Shown here one piece after another: positions 7,385 through 15,607 of a stretch of DNA of 56,888 nucleotides (within the stretch, counting starts at the first letter, position 1; each line of letters starts with the position of its first letter). This DNA comes from JAEULH01 sp034382075 (GTDB lineage: Bacteria > Pseudomonadota > Alphaproteobacteria > Rhodospirillales > Defluviicoccaceae): contig JAXMOZ010000010.1 of assembly GCA_034382075.1 (NCBI GenBank), forward strand, positions 1 through 56,888, read 5' to 3'. The notes under the pieces are model-generated. The model saw only the letters and a program-made list of their open reading frames with translations, searched no databases and was not told the DNA's origin. Position numbers and translations under genes: made by a program.

Positions 7385-8656
7385 ATGGAGCAGCTGAATG
7401 TCGCCCTGGCGGTGACCGGCGCCGTAATCATGCTGGTCGCCTTGCTGTCGAACCCGATCAAGAAGAGCCTCCTTCAGGAGCCCACCATCGCCGTGTTGGC
7501 CGGCGTTTCCGTGGGCCCTTACGCCCTGGGCTGGCTGGATGTCGCTAGATGGGGGGACGAGAATGCCGTTCTCGAACAGGCAGCGCGGCTGACCCTGGCC
7601 ATCGGGTTGATGGGCGTGGCCCTTCGGCTCAAGCGGAAGAGCGTCAAGATGCTCTGGCGCCCGGTGGTGTTCCTGCTGAGCGTCGTCATGCTCGGGATGT
7701 GGATGGTGTCTTCGGCTCTGGCCGGGTCGATCCTCGGCTTGTCGTTTTGGACCGCGCTCCTCCTCGGCGCGGTCATCACCCCGACCGATCCTGTTGTGGC
7801 CAGCGCAATCGTCACCGGCAAGTTTGCCAAAGAGAACCTGCCTCTGCGGGTCCGCGACTCGATCTCCTTCGAGTCGGGCGCGAACGACGGCCTCGCCTAC
7901 GCCTTCGTCATGCTGCCGGTGCTCATGGTCAGCCATCCGCCGGGCGAGGCCCTGGGAAGCTGGCTCGTCGATACGCTCCTGGTCGGCGTCGTCGTCGCGA
8001 GCGTCATCGGCTGCCTCGTCGGCTACGCCGCCGCGAAGCTCCTCAGCTTCGCGGAAAGCCACAGAAGCGTCGAGGTGACGTCGCTCCTGGGCTACACCAT
8101 CGCCTTCTCGCTGTTCACCCTCGGCGCGGCTGAGCTGCTCGGTGCGGACGCGCTGATCTCGGTGTTCCTCGCGGGGCTCGTGTTCAACGTTTGCGCCGAC
8201 CGCCGCGAGGAGCATGAGGAAACGCATATCCAGGAGGCCGTGGCAAAGCTGTTCACGCTGCCGATGTTCGTGATCTTCGGGGCCGCGCTGCCGCTTGCCG
8301 AGTGGGGACGCCTGGGCTGGCCGCTCCTCGCGTTGGCGGCGCTCGTCCTCCTCCTGCGCCGACCGCCGATAGTCGCGGCAAGCGTCCCTGCCCTGCGGCG
8401 GATGCTCAACACGCAAGACGTCGCCTATCTCGGCTGGTTCGGCCCGATCGGGATCGCCGCTATGTACTACGCGGCCTTCGCGAGCAGCCACGTCCACGAC
8501 CCTATCATCTGGCACGCCTCCAGCGCGCTGATCTTTGCGTCGATCCTGGTCCACGGCGTGACCGCCGCGCCATTCACGCGCCTCTACGCGCGCCGCGCCG
8601 GTTCGGCACCGCCGGCGGCGCGCACGTTGGACGCAGAGGACGAACAGGGAGCCTGA
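7385..8656 (+). CDS. CPA1 family cation:proton antiporter (NhaP type)
   Basis: A 423-residue inner-membrane protein with about twelve transmembrane segments, in the monovalent cation:proton antiporter-1 family, exchanging Na+ or K+ for H+. The two ion-binding motifs are visible: TPTDPVVAS (TDP at 134-136) and ESGANDGLAYAF, whose Asn167-Asp168 pair marks electroneutral CPA1 antiporters. The tail after about residue 405 is short and hydrophilic (TLDAEDEQGA) and carries no TrkA-type domain. It stands 72 bases after cysA on the same strand, but no functional link is evident. Cation preference cannot be read from the sequence. Confidence 0.88.
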   Translation: MEQLNVALAVTGAVIMLVALLSNPIKKSLLQEPTIAVLAGVSVGPYALGWLDVARWGDENAVLEQAARLTLAIGLMGVALRLKRKSVKMLWRPVVFLLSVVMLGMWMVSSALAGSILGLSFWTALLLGAVITPTDPVVASAIVTGKFAKENLPLRVRDSISFESGANDGLAYAFVMLPVLMVSHPPGEALGSWLVDTLLVGVVVASVIGCLVGYAAAKLLSFAESHRSVEVTSLLGYTIAFSLFTLGAAELLGADALISVFLAGLVFNVCADRREEHEETHIQEAVAKLFTLPMFVIFGAALPLAEWGRLGWPLLALAALVLLLRRPPIVAASVPALRRMLNTQDVAYLGWFGPIGIAAMYYAAFASSHVHDPIIWHASSALIFASILVHGVTAAPFTRLYARRAGSAPPAARTLDAEDEQGA

Positions 8657-8706
8657 CCGGCTGGCCGCAGCCCGGCACAGGGGCTGCAGCCGGCGCGGCG
8701 CAGGGC

Positions 8707-8997
8707 TTACGCCGTTACCGCCACCTCCGCCTTGCCCGCCAGGATCGTCGGCGGATCGGGCTGCAGGTCGGCGACGTTCTCCTTCAGCCACTTTGCCGCC
8801 ACCTCGTTCGACTCCCGGGCCATGGCCTCGGTGGAGAACACGCTCACCGTCGCCATCGTCCCGCCGCCGCCGTTAACGGCGTAGTAGGCGATGAAGCCCG
8901 GCCGTTTGCGCAACAAGGGCACGAAGCTCTCTGCGATCTTGCCGCAGACCCGGCCGACCGAGACGACGTTGTCGTAGCGCCTGACACTGACGTACAT
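8707..8997 (-). CDS. Small protein resembling dimeric alpha/beta-barrel (ABM-like) proteins
   Basis: A 96-residue cytoplasmic protein without signal or membrane segments. The middle part (FVPLLRKRPGFIAYYAVNGG, then TMATVSVFSTEAMARESNEV) has the strand-helix spacing of small ferredoxin-like dimeric barrels such as the antibiotic-biosynthesis-monooxygenase-like group. That is a fold resemblance only; no catalytic residues can be assigned. It starts 10 bases after the stop of the 3-hydroxyacyl-CoA dehydrogenase gene and is therefore probably co-transcribed with it. Treat as a conserved hypothetical. Confidence 0.7.
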   Translation of the reverse strand: MYVSVRRYDNVVSVGRVCGKIAESFVPLLRKRPGFIAYYAVNGGGGTMATVSVFSTEAMARESNEVAAKWLKENVADLQPDPPTILAGKAEVAVTA

Positions 8998-9007
8998 GGG
9001 CCCGCGC

Positions 9008-9859
9008 CTAGTTGTAGCTGTAGAAGCCGCGGCCGGTCTTGCGGCCGAGGTAGCCGGCGTCGACCATCTGCTTGAGCAGCGGGCTCGGCCGGTACTTGGG
9101 ATCGTCGAAGCCCTCGTAGAGCGTGTCCATGATGTCGAGGACGACGTCGAGGCCGATCAGGTCGGCCAAAGCCAGCGGCCCCATGGGGTGGTTGGCGCCG
9201 AGCTTCATGGCGTTGTCGATGTCCTCGGGCTGGGTCAGGCCCTCGTAGAGGCAGTTGATCCCCTCGTTGATCATGGGCACGAGCACCCGGTTGACGACGA
9301 AGCCGTAGGAGTCCTTGACCACGTGCGGGGTCTTGCCGATCCGCCGGCTCACCTCCTCGATGGTGGTGCAGGTCTCGTCCTCGGTCTGCAGCGCCCGGAT
9401 GATCTCGACCAGCTTCATCAGCGGCACCGGATTGAAGAAGTGCATGCCGATGACCTGCCCAGGCCGCTTGGTCGCCGCGGCGATCTTGGTCAGCGAGATC
9501 GACGAGGTGTTGGAGGTGAGGATCGCGTCCTGCTTGCAGATCTTGTCCAGGTCGGCGAACAGCTTCTGCTTCAGCTCGACCTTCTCCAGCGCCGCCTCGA
9601 CGATCAGGTCGCTCTCGGCGAAGGCGTCCATGGTGGTCGTCGTCGCGATCCGCGAGAGCGCCGCGTCGCGGTCGGGCGCCCCCATCTTCTCGCGGCTCAC
9701 CAGCCTGTCCAGGCTCTTGCGGATCGTCTCCAGGCCGCGCCTCGCGAACTCTTCCTTCACGTCGCTCATGACGACGTCGTAGCCGCCCACGGCAAACGTC
9801 TGGGCGATGCCATTGCCCATGGTCCCGGCGCCGATGACGCCGACGGTGCGGATATCCAT
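9008..9859 (-). CDS. 3-hydroxybutyryl-CoA dehydrogenase
   Basis: A 283-residue NAD-dependent 3-hydroxyacyl-CoA dehydrogenase (Hbd/PaaH type), which interconverts acetoacetyl-CoA or 3-oxoacyl-CoA with the hydroxy form in fatty-acid oxidation or butanoate/PHB metabolism. The N-terminal Rossmann motif is GVIGAGTMGNGIA (7-19). The SNTSS loop (116-120), catalytic His140 in HFFNP, Glu152 of the His-Glu dyad and the NHPMGPL dimer-domain segment (223-229) are all present. The open frame continues far upstream, but the ATG at 9859 gives the standard length and starts directly on the Rossmann strand. The 96-residue gene follows after 10 bases. Confidence 0.93.
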   Translation of the reverse strand: MDIRTVGVIGAGTMGNGIAQTFAVGGYDVVMSDVKEEFARRGLETIRKSLDRLVSREKMGAPDRDAALSRIATTTTMDAFAESDLIVEAALEKVELKQKLFADLDKICKQDAILTSNTSSISLTKIAAATKRPGQVIGMHFFNPVPLMKLVEIIRALQTEDETCTTIEEVSRRIGKTPHVVKDSYGFVVNRVLVPMINEGINCLYEGLTQPEDIDNAMKLGANHPMGPLALADLIGLDVVLDIMDTLYEGFDDPKYRPSPLLKQMVDAGYLGRKTGRGFYSYN

Positions 9860-9984
9860 GATCCCGTCTCCCTGCTGGTCTGAATTTTGGGCGGCTCTCC
9901 TCGAACGGACAGCGCCGGAGCCGACTCTAAGCAGGACGAGGGGAAGAATCGAGCGGAACCAACGGCGCGATCGCTTCGGCTCCG

Positions 9985-10827
9985 CTAAAGCGCGGGCGGC
10001 AGGCCGAGGACGGTCGCGGCGATCTCGCGTCCCGCGGCCCCGCGCAGGCTGGCGAAGTAGGCGACGTTGTCGAACGCTTCCTGCTCGGAAAGATCGCGGC
10101 TCAACACGCCCACCGCCTCGTCGTCGCGCCCGGCGAGGGTGAGCGCCAGCGCCAGGTTTTGCCGGATCAGCCGGGTGTCGCCGGGGATCGCCGCGGTCTC
10201 GCGCAACAGCGCGATGGCCTCGGCGACCTCGCCGCCCAGCGCCAGCGACAGGCCGAGGTTGTTGCGCAGCGACAGGTTGTCCGGCGCCCGCTCCATGGCG
10301 TCCATGTAGCTCTGCTGCGCCTCCTCGTGCCGGCCGGCGAGGTCCAGGGCGATGCCGAGGCCGTTGTGCAGGCGGAAGTCGGCCGCGTCGAGCGCGATCG
10401 CCGCGCGGTACTGTTGCGCCGCCAGCTCCGGCCGGTTCAGCGCCACCAGCACCCGGGCGAACCCGCGGTGGGCGTCCAGGGAACGCGGATCCAGCGCCAC
10501 CGCATGGCGGTAGGCATCGGCCGCCTGGTCGTTGGCGCCGGCCGCGGCACGGGTCTCCGCGAGGCCGACCAGCGGCGCCGCGTCGGCGGGCGCCAGCGCA
10601 TGCGCGCGCTCGTAAAGCGAGGCGGCGGCCGCCGGATCGCCGCCCTGGCGGGTCCGCTCGGCGATGCGCAGGAGCTGGGCGAGTTGGCTGTCGTGATCCG
10701 CGGCGAGGTTTCCACCGGGCTGCCCCACCCCGGCGCAGCCGCCGAGCCCGGCGAGGGCCGCGAACGTCAGCATCGAGGCCACCCAAACGGCCAGGGGTCG
10801 ACGTCGCAAAGCGCGGGTATCGGTCAT
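9985..10827 (-). CDS. TPR-repeat lipoprotein (TadD-like)
   Basis: A 280-residue protein with a lipoprotein signal: basic start, hydrophobic core, then LGGC with the lipidated Cys at 31. From about residue 50 to 230 it consists of tetratricopeptide repeats, seen in periodic segments such as AASLYERAHALAPADAAPL, AADAYRHAVALDPRSLDAH and AQQYRAAIALDAADFRLHNG. TPR lipoproteins of this size in alphaproteobacteria resemble TadD/PilF, which assist pilus or secretin assembly, but no tad genes are nearby, so the role is open. It is 125 bases upstream of the dehydrogenase gene and may be its own unit. Confidence 0.85.
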   Translation of the reverse strand: MTDTRALRRRPLAVWVASMLTFAALAGLGGCAGVGQPGGNLAADHDSQLAQLLRIAERTRQGGDPAAAASLYERAHALAPADAAPLVGLAETRAAAGANDQAADAYRHAVALDPRSLDAHRGFARVLVALNRPELAAQQYRAAIALDAADFRLHNGLGIALDLAGRHEEAQQSYMDAMERAPDNLSLRNNLGLSLALGGEVAEAIALLRETAAIPGDTRLIRQNLALALTLAGRDDEAVGVLSRDLSEQEAFDNVAYFASLRGAAGREIAATVLGLPPAL

Positions 10828-10969
10828 GCATGGGCCTCCGGGCCGCAGGGGCGGCCAGGAGCCGATTAAACACCGGCACTCTTAGGAGAAGCTTAATCGA
10901 ACACCGCTAAAACTTGCGCGTGTCCTGCGGCGTTGCCGGCGGATCCATTGAACAGCGGAAGCCTCACGA

Positions 10970-11440
10970 ATGATCATCGTCAAGAAAGAGTACCTGGAGC
11001 TCACCCGGCTGATCGAACGACTGCACCGGCGCTTTCTCGATCTCATCCGCGCCGAGTTGAACCGGCTCGGCATCCGCGACATCAACAGCGTCCAGGCGCT
11101 GCTGCTTGCCAACATCGGCGACGAGCAGATCGCCATCCGCGACCTGGTCGAGCGGGGCTACTATCAGGGCTCCAACATCTCCTACAACGTCAAGAAGCTG
11201 GCGGAGATGGGCTACCTGGAACAGGAGCGCTCCACCCACGACCGCCGGTCGGTCAGCATCCGGCTCACCCAGAAGGCGCTGTCGGTGGTGGGCAACATCC
11301 GCGACCTGGAGAAAAAGATCGCGGGCCAGCTCGACGAGGAGAGCTTCGGCACCGCCGAGATCGAAAGCGTCTGCGACGCCCTGCGCCGGGTCGAGCGCAC
11401 CTGGACCGACTACGTCCACTACGGCCGGCGGCAGCAGTAG
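10970..11440 (+). CDS. MarR family transcriptional regulator (LdtR-like)
   Basis: A 156-residue winged-helix regulator. The recognition region is in IRDLVERGYYQGSNISYNVK, and the wing is the EQERSTHDRRSVSIRLT segment with the conserved DRR of the MarR fold. The overall pattern (LELTRLIERLHRRFLDLIRAEL at the start, then INSVQALLLANIGD) resembles the alphaproteobacterial LdtR group, studied for control of L,D-transpeptidase and stress genes; that placement is from memory of the family. It is divergent from the TPR lipoprotein and converges on the phosphatase gene, its stop lying one base from the stop of that gene. Confidence 0.88.
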   Translation: MIIVKKEYLELTRLIERLHRRFLDLIRAELNRLGIRDINSVQALLLANIGDEQIAIRDLVERGYYQGSNISYNVKKLAEMGYLEQERSTHDRRSVSIRLTQKALSVVGNIRDLEKKIAGQLDEESFGTAEIESVCDALRRVERTWTDYVHYGRRQQ

Positions 11441-11441
11441 C

Positions 11442-12131
11442 CTACCGCTCGTTGCCGCTGCCGGGTTCGCAAGAAGCGGGCAGCAGGTCCCGCGTCTCGG
11501 CGATGGTGACCGCCTCGAGCACCCGGTAGGAAGGGCCGGCGCAGGCCAGCGCCGCCTCGCGCTCGCCGGGCTCGCTGCCCCAACCGCTCGCCACATGCAT
11601 CCCGCCGGCAAGTCTGGCGGCCCGGCCGGCGGCGATGTCGCCGGCGCGATCGCCGACGATCCAGGACGACGCGAACTCGATGGCGAAGGCGTCGGCCGCG
11701 CGCAGCAGCAGCCCGGGGTTGGGCTTGCGCGCCCAATGATCGGGGTGGCGGTAGGGCGGCCGGCCCTCGGGGTGGAACGGGCAGGCCAGCACCGCGTCGA
11801 TCCAGGCGCCCAGCGCGGACAGCTCCGCTTCGATCCGCTCCTCGACCGCGATCAGCTCAGCCCAGCCGAACAGCCCGCGGCCGATGCCCGACTGGTTGGT
11901 AACAACGATCACCGGGATCGCCAGCGCGTTCGCACGGGCGATGACGGCGGCGGCGCCCTCGATCAGGCGAACGTCCTCGGGGCGACGGAGATGGCCGACC
12001 TCTTCGACGACGGTGCCGTCGCGGTCGAGGAACAGCGCCGGCCGAAGCGGCGTTCCCGGTTCCGCCGGCTCGCCGTGCAGCCAGATGCCGTCGTCGCCGC
12101 AGCCGGCCGCCGATCGCGGGCGCCGGACCAA
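11442..12131 (-). CDS. HAD-IIIA phosphatase, GmhB-like (heptose bisphosphate phosphatase)
   Basis: A HAD phosphatase of about 229 residues resembling D-glycero-D-manno-heptose 1,7-bisphosphate 7-phosphatase, which acts in ADP-heptose synthesis for lipopolysaccharide. Visible motifs are FLDRDGTVVEE (nucleophile and acid Asp), VTNQSGIGRG (second motif), RKPNPG (Lys) and VGDRAGDI (final Asp motif). The zinc-binding loop is degenerate: CPFHPEG keeps one Cys and a His, but the later Cys-x-Cys before RKP is missing. The start is uncertain: no ATG lies between the BadI-like stop and the catalytic motif, so a TTG at 12131 is chosen. The HAD domain begins about 29 residues in. No other heptose genes are in the window. 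Confidence 0.75.
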   Translation of the reverse strand: MVRRPRSAAGCGDDGIWLHGEPAEPGTPLRPALFLDRDGTVVEEVGHLRRPEDVRLIEGAAAVIARANALAIPVIVVTNQSGIGRGLFGWAELIAVEERIEAELSALGAWIDAVLACPFHPEGRPPYRHPDHWARKPNPGLLLRAADAFAIEFASSWIVGDRAGDIAAGRAARLAGGMHVASGWGSEPGEREAALACAGPSYRVLEAVTIAETRDLLPASCEPGSGNER

Positions 12132-12136
12132 GCCCG

Positions 12137-12928
12137 TCAGCGAACGAACTTGCGGAACTCGGGCTTGCGCTTCTCCTTGAAGGCGCGCACGCCTTCCTGC
12201 GACTCCTCGGTGCCGTAGAACATGTTCACCGCCTGCAGGCCCATGCCGGAGATGCCGGCGATGCTGGCGGTATCGGCGTTGAACGAGCGCTTGGCGATGG
12301 CGATGGCGGTCGGGCTCTTCTCTAGGATCTCGTCGCACCAGGCGCGGACCTCGGCGTCGAGCTGCTCGTCGGGAACGACGGCGTTGCACAGGCCCATGGC
12401 CAGCGCCTCCCTCGCGCCGTAGCGCCGGCACAGGTACCAGACCTCGCGGGCGCGCTTCTCGCCGATGCACCGCGCCATGTAGGCGGTGCCGAAACCAGGA
12501 TCGACCGAGCCGACCTTGGGGCCCACCTGGCCGAACACGGCGCTCTCCCCGGCGATGGTGAGGTCGCACAGCAGCGCCAGCACGTGGCCGCCGCCGATGG
12601 CGTAACCCTGGACCCGGGCGATCACCGGCTTCGGCACGTCGCGGATCACCGACTGCATCTCCTCCAGCGGCAAGCCGATGATGCCGCGGCCGTCGTACTG
12701 GCCCTCGTGCGCGGACTGGTCGCCGCCGGTGCAAAAGGCCCTTGGCCCGGCGCCGGTGAGCACGATGACGCCGATGCTCTTGTCCCAGCCGGCGCGGTGG
12801 AAGGCCCAGATCAGCTCCTCGCAGGTCTGGGCGCGGAAGGCATTGTACACGTCCGGGCGGTTGATGGTGATGGTGGCGACGCCGTCCTCGACCTCGAAGA
12901 GGATGTCTTCGTAAGCGCCCTCCGCCAT
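12137..12928 (-). CDS. BadI/MenB-like crotonase (2-ketocyclohexanecarboxyl-CoA hydrolase type)
   Basis: A 263-residue crotonase-fold enzyme. It matches BadI (ring-opening 2-ketocyclohexanecarboxyl-CoA hydrolase) and its relative MenB more closely than ordinary enoyl-CoA hydratases. Landmarks are AFCTGGDQ (64-71), the oxyanion segment GYAIGGG (108-114), GQVGPKVGSVDPGFGTAY with Asp143 and Gly147, the IGEKRAREVWYLCRRY stretch, and the KEKRKPEFRKFVR C-terminus. MenB is unexpected in a ubiquinone-only alphaproteobacterium, whereas BadI occurs in alphaproteobacterial alicyclic acid degradation. The ATG at 12928 has a good ribosome binding site (ggagagg) and gives standard length. No other bad genes are nearby, so an alternative hydratase role remains possible. 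Confidence 0.8.
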   Translation of the reverse strand: MAEGAYEDILFEVEDGVATITINRPDVYNAFRAQTCEELIWAFHRAGWDKSIGVIVLTGAGPRAFCTGGDQSAHEGQYDGRGIIGLPLEEMQSVIRDVPKPVIARVQGYAIGGGHVLALLCDLTIAGESAVFGQVGPKVGSVDPGFGTAYMARCIGEKRAREVWYLCRRYGAREALAMGLCNAVVPDEQLDAEVRAWCDEILEKSPTAIAIAKRSFNADTASIAGISGMGLQAVNMFYGTEESQEGVRAFKEKRKPEFRKFVR

Positions 12929-13073
12929 CTTCGCCTCTCCCTTGCCCCGCTCGTTCGCCCGTGGCCGCGGATGATAGGTGCGCGCCCCGGCAGCGTCAAA
13001 CGAGCCGGCTTGCGCTGCGCCCGGGCGGCCTCGTACAAGGCCTCCGGGAAGGACCCGGAACGGGGATGCTGGC

Positions 13074-13493
13074 ATGAAGCAGAACCAGGACATCATCCGC
13101 GTCGAGACCAACGGCCAGGGCCTCTACGACATTACCCAGGCGGTGCAGCGCTGGGTGATGGGCGAGGCCGTCGAGGTGGGTCTGCTCACCGTCTACTGTC
13201 GCCACACCAGCGCCTCGCTCACCATCCAGGAGAATGCCGATCCCGACGTGCTTCGGGATCTGCTCGCCTTCTTCAAGCACATCGCCGCCGAGGACGCCCT
13301 GCGCTACCGCCACACCACCGAGGGGCCGGACGACATGCCGGCGCACATCCGCGCCGCGCTGACCTTGGCCAGCGTCTCCATCCCGGTCTCCAGCGGGCGC
13401 ATGACGCTCGGCACCTGGCAGGGTCTCTATCTGTTCGAACACCGCGATCCGCCGCATACTCGCTCGCTGATGCTTCATCTCATCGGCGAGTGA
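13074..13493 (+). CDS. YjbQ family protein (UPF0047, secondary thiamine-phosphate synthase type)
   Basis: A 139-residue protein of the YjbQ/UPF0047 family. Family members form trimers, and one has been reported with weak thiamine-phosphate synthase activity, so the true role is unsettled. The signature HTSASLTIQENADPDV (about 44-59) and the second signature GTWQGLYLFEHR (about 113-124) are intact, including the clustered His and Glu residues thought to bind a metal. The ATG at 13074 follows aaggacccgg and gives the normal length. It is divergent from the BadI-like gene, with 145 bases between, and is followed 42 bases later by the hemerythrin. Confidence 0.92.
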   Translation: MKQNQDIIRVETNGQGLYDITQAVQRWVMGEAVEVGLLTVYCRHTSASLTIQENADPDVLRDLLAFFKHIAAEDALRYRHTTEGPDDMPAHIRAALTLASVSIPVSSGRMTLGTWQGLYLFEHRDPPHTRSLMLHLIGE

Positions 13494-13535
13494 CGCCGGC
13501 GCCGGCGCCCCCGCCGCCGGCACGGGAGGAGAGCG

Positions 13536-13949
13536 ATGGCAGCGAGCGACAGCGGACAGGCGCGGCAGCGCCCGGGCGAGGCCGGCCGCAGCGAGATGGA
13601 GGCCGAGCACCAGGTGCAGGTGAGCCTGCTCTATGCGCTTCGTCAGGCCGCAACAGCCAGGCAGGCGGAGAACGCCCGGGAGCTTCTGGAGCGGCTCACC
13701 GACTACAGCAAGGTCCACTTCGCCTCCGAGCAGCTGCTCATGCGGCTTTACCAGTACGACGGCTACGGCGGCCATGTCGCCGAGCACGAGCAGATGATCG
13801 AGGCGCTGGAGGCCCTTCGCGACGGGCACGACACCGAGCGCTGGATCGATGCACTGGATGCCAGCCTCGTTCGCCACATCCGCGGCGCCGATCGCGCCCT
13901 GGGCCACTACCTCGCCGGCCTGGCCGCGGGCGAAGGCGGCAACGGCTGA
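13536..13949 (+). CDS. Bacteriohemerythrin
   Basis: A 137-residue hemerythrin-fold protein with a complete di-iron ligand set: His25, His61, Glu65, His80, His84, His114 and Asp119. These fit the family pattern H...HxxxE...HxxxH...HxxxxD. Such proteins bind O2, and in bacteria are proposed to serve in oxygen sensing or delivery. There is no signal or attached sensor domain, so it is a free cytoplasmic form. A ribosome binding site (ggaggaga) precedes the ATG. It probably shares a transcript with the YjbQ gene. Confidence 0.92.
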   Translation: MAASDSGQARQRPGEAGRSEMEAEHQVQVSLLYALRQAATARQAENARELLERLTDYSKVHFASEQLLMRLYQYDGYGGHVAEHEQMIEALEALRDGHDTERWIDALDASLVRHIRGADRALGHYLAGLAAGEGGNG

Positions 13950-14135
13950 GGCGCCATCCGAACCGGGCGACGCGATTGACGCGAAGGACGTCGCAAGGCG
14001 CGCCTTGAGTCAGGCGGGGCTCTCTGACTATAAGGTCGGGCCGGTGATGGCAGTGCGGGCACGGCTCCGGCCGTGAGGCACCCGCCGCGAGTTAGCCCGG
14101 CAATGACGCCGAAGCGATCGTTCGGCGTGTGGGGA

Positions 14136-14210
<75 letters not shown>

Positions 14211-14285
14211 GCACCCCACCGTCCGGGCGTCGGTCGGCCACTCCTCCCGCCATGGGCTTGCGCAACGTTCGGGCCGAACGGAACG

Positions 14286-14311
14286 CGGCGGAGACGTGGC
14301 CGTCTCCGCCG
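14286..14311. terminator. Strong hairpin, probable terminator for the small secreted protein gene
   Basis: A perfect 11-base-pair stem (cggcggagacg / cgtctccgccg) closes on the four-base loop tggc. It lies 37 bases beyond the stop codon of the minus-strand gene at 14349-14564 and also downstream of the tRNA. There is no T run on either side, so termination would be of the weak or Rho-aided kind. Confidence 0.5.
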
Positions 14312-14348
14312 TGACCGGTGCGTCAGCGCGTGTCCGGCTGTCGCCGTA

Positions 14349-14564
14349 TTACTTCATGGTGGCTTTCTTGTAGGCCGCCCAGGCTTCATCCATGCAGGCC
14401 TCGCGGGCGTCGGTCTTCTGCTTCATCTCGCAGTTGTCGACGGCGTCCATCAGCGCCTTCTTGGCGGCGGTGGTGTCGGCGGCGTGAGCGGCCGGCGTCA
14501 ACATGCCAGCAGCGGCAACCGTAAACATGCCCAAAGCGATCCCCGCTACGAAGCCCTTCTTCAT
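14349..14564 (-). CDS. Small secreted alpha-helical protein (hypothetical)
   Basis: A 71-residue precursor with a clear signal peptide (basic MKK, hydrophobic core, cleavage after AHA near residue 28). The mature form is about 43 residues. It is charged and helical and has two cysteines, Cys45 and Cys57, twelve residues apart, which could form a disulfide or bind a metal. Family not recognised. The start is well supported by the ribosome binding site gaggagg six bases upstream. It is flanked downstream by the hairpin at 14286-14311 and stands alone, so it is probably an independently expressed small periplasmic protein. Confidence 0.75.
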   Translation of the reverse strand: MKKGFVAGIALGMFTVAAAGMLTPAAHAADTTAAKKALMDAVDNCEMKQKTDAREACMDEAWAAYKKATMK

Positions 14565-14735
14565 TTTGACCTCCTCATGAATAGGAACGTGGAAACGAGG
14601 CGTTCTTCTACCACGATTGGGAACGGCGACAAAGCTGGCGATGACGACGCCGGGTCTATCCTCGCGCAACAGATGGTGGCTGCCGCGCCGCGCCGAGCTT
14701 GGCCACCCCGCCGGGAGCGAAGCCGCGAGCGGCAG

Positions 14736-15473
14736 CTACTGTTTCACCCAGCCCTGCTTGAGAAACAGCGTCTTGAGGTTGTCGGCGAGATCATCGCCAA
14801 GCCGGCCTGCTTCCGCCTTGACGTTGACGCTGAGATCCTCGTTGCCGACCTGCGCGGCGGCGGTGACCGCGGTCGAAACCAGCAGGTGGCCGGCAATCGC
14901 GCCGACCCCCATGGTCTCGGCGGCGCCGGGGGTGAGCCCGCTCTTGGCGGCGCCGGTCATGCTCTCGATGTCGACGCGCTTGCCGGCGATGGTCTCGTAC
15001 ACCTGGGCGTGCGCTTCCACCTGGCTGCGTCCGGCGCCCAGGCCGATGATCATACGCTCGGCCTCGTTGCCCTGGTCGATCGAGACGAGCTGGCCCATGA
15101 TCAGCACGTCGGTGCCGGTGGCGGCAACCGGACCGGACGCTTGCTGCGCCGGCAGCCCCATGCCCTGGATGCGGGCGACCAGGTGCTTGGACAGCGCGCT
15201 GGCGACCGCGTGGCCGGTCTTGATCTCCTGCGCGCTCTTCGCCGTTCCGTTCATCTTCGCGGCAATCGCCGAGCCGACCGGATCCAGTTGGATCTCATCC
15301 GGCGTCACGGCGAAGTCGTAAACTAGGACCCGGCTCGGCTGCGGCAGTTGCTGCGCCGCCCCCGCGTCGGGCGTCACCTTGACGCTCGTGCAACCGGCGA
15401 GCAGGGCCGCCGCCAGGAAAGCGGCGGCAAGTGGGTAGCTCGAGGGCCGAGAGGCCGGCAGTCGCGAAGACAT
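14736..15473 (-). CDS. DUF4410 domain lipoprotein
   Basis: A 245-residue lipoprotein. After the N-terminal segment comes the lipobox LLAGC. The body matches the DUF4410 pattern: an early VLVYDFAV strand, VLIMGQLVSIDQGNEAERM, then GLGAGRSQVEAHAQVYE in the middle. The function of the family is unknown; it is thought to sit in the envelope. The ATG at 15473 is preferred over an in-frame TTG nine bases earlier, because aagga lies at proper spacing. It is divergent from the AraC-type regulator, with a palindrome in the gap, which hints that the regulator may control it. Confidence 0.82.
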   Translation of the reverse strand: MSSRLPASRPSSYPLAAAFLAAALLAGCTSVKVTPDAGAAQQLPQPSRVLVYDFAVTPDEIQLDPVGSAIAAKMNGTAKSAQEIKTGHAVASALSKHLVARIQGMGLPAQQASGPVAATGTDVLIMGQLVSIDQGNEAERMIIGLGAGRSQVEAHAQVYETIAGKRVDIESMTGAAKSGLTPGAAETMGVGAIAGHLLVSTAVTAAAQVGNEDLSVNVKAEAGRLGDDLADNLKTLFLKQGWVKQ

Positions 15474-15560
15474 GGTCTTCAATCCTTATGCAAGAAGCGA
15501 CCAAGCGATGGCGTCCGCTGGGCGCCAGCGCAGGCGCGCCGATCTTCGCCAGCGGTACTT

Positions 15561-15572
15561 AAGCAAATGCTT
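15561..15572. promoter_or_regulatory. Palindrome between divergent DUF4410 and AraC genes
   Basis: The inverted repeat aagca-aa-tgctt is flanked by ctt and cttaa in an AT-rich patch within the 134-base divergent gap. It is a candidate operator for the AraC-type protein encoded next to it or part of overlapping promoters. No experimental motif is known to me for this pair. Confidence 0.3.
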
Positions 15573-15607
15573 CTTAAAGACTGGCTCTTGCCGAGTCCTG
15601 TCATTTC

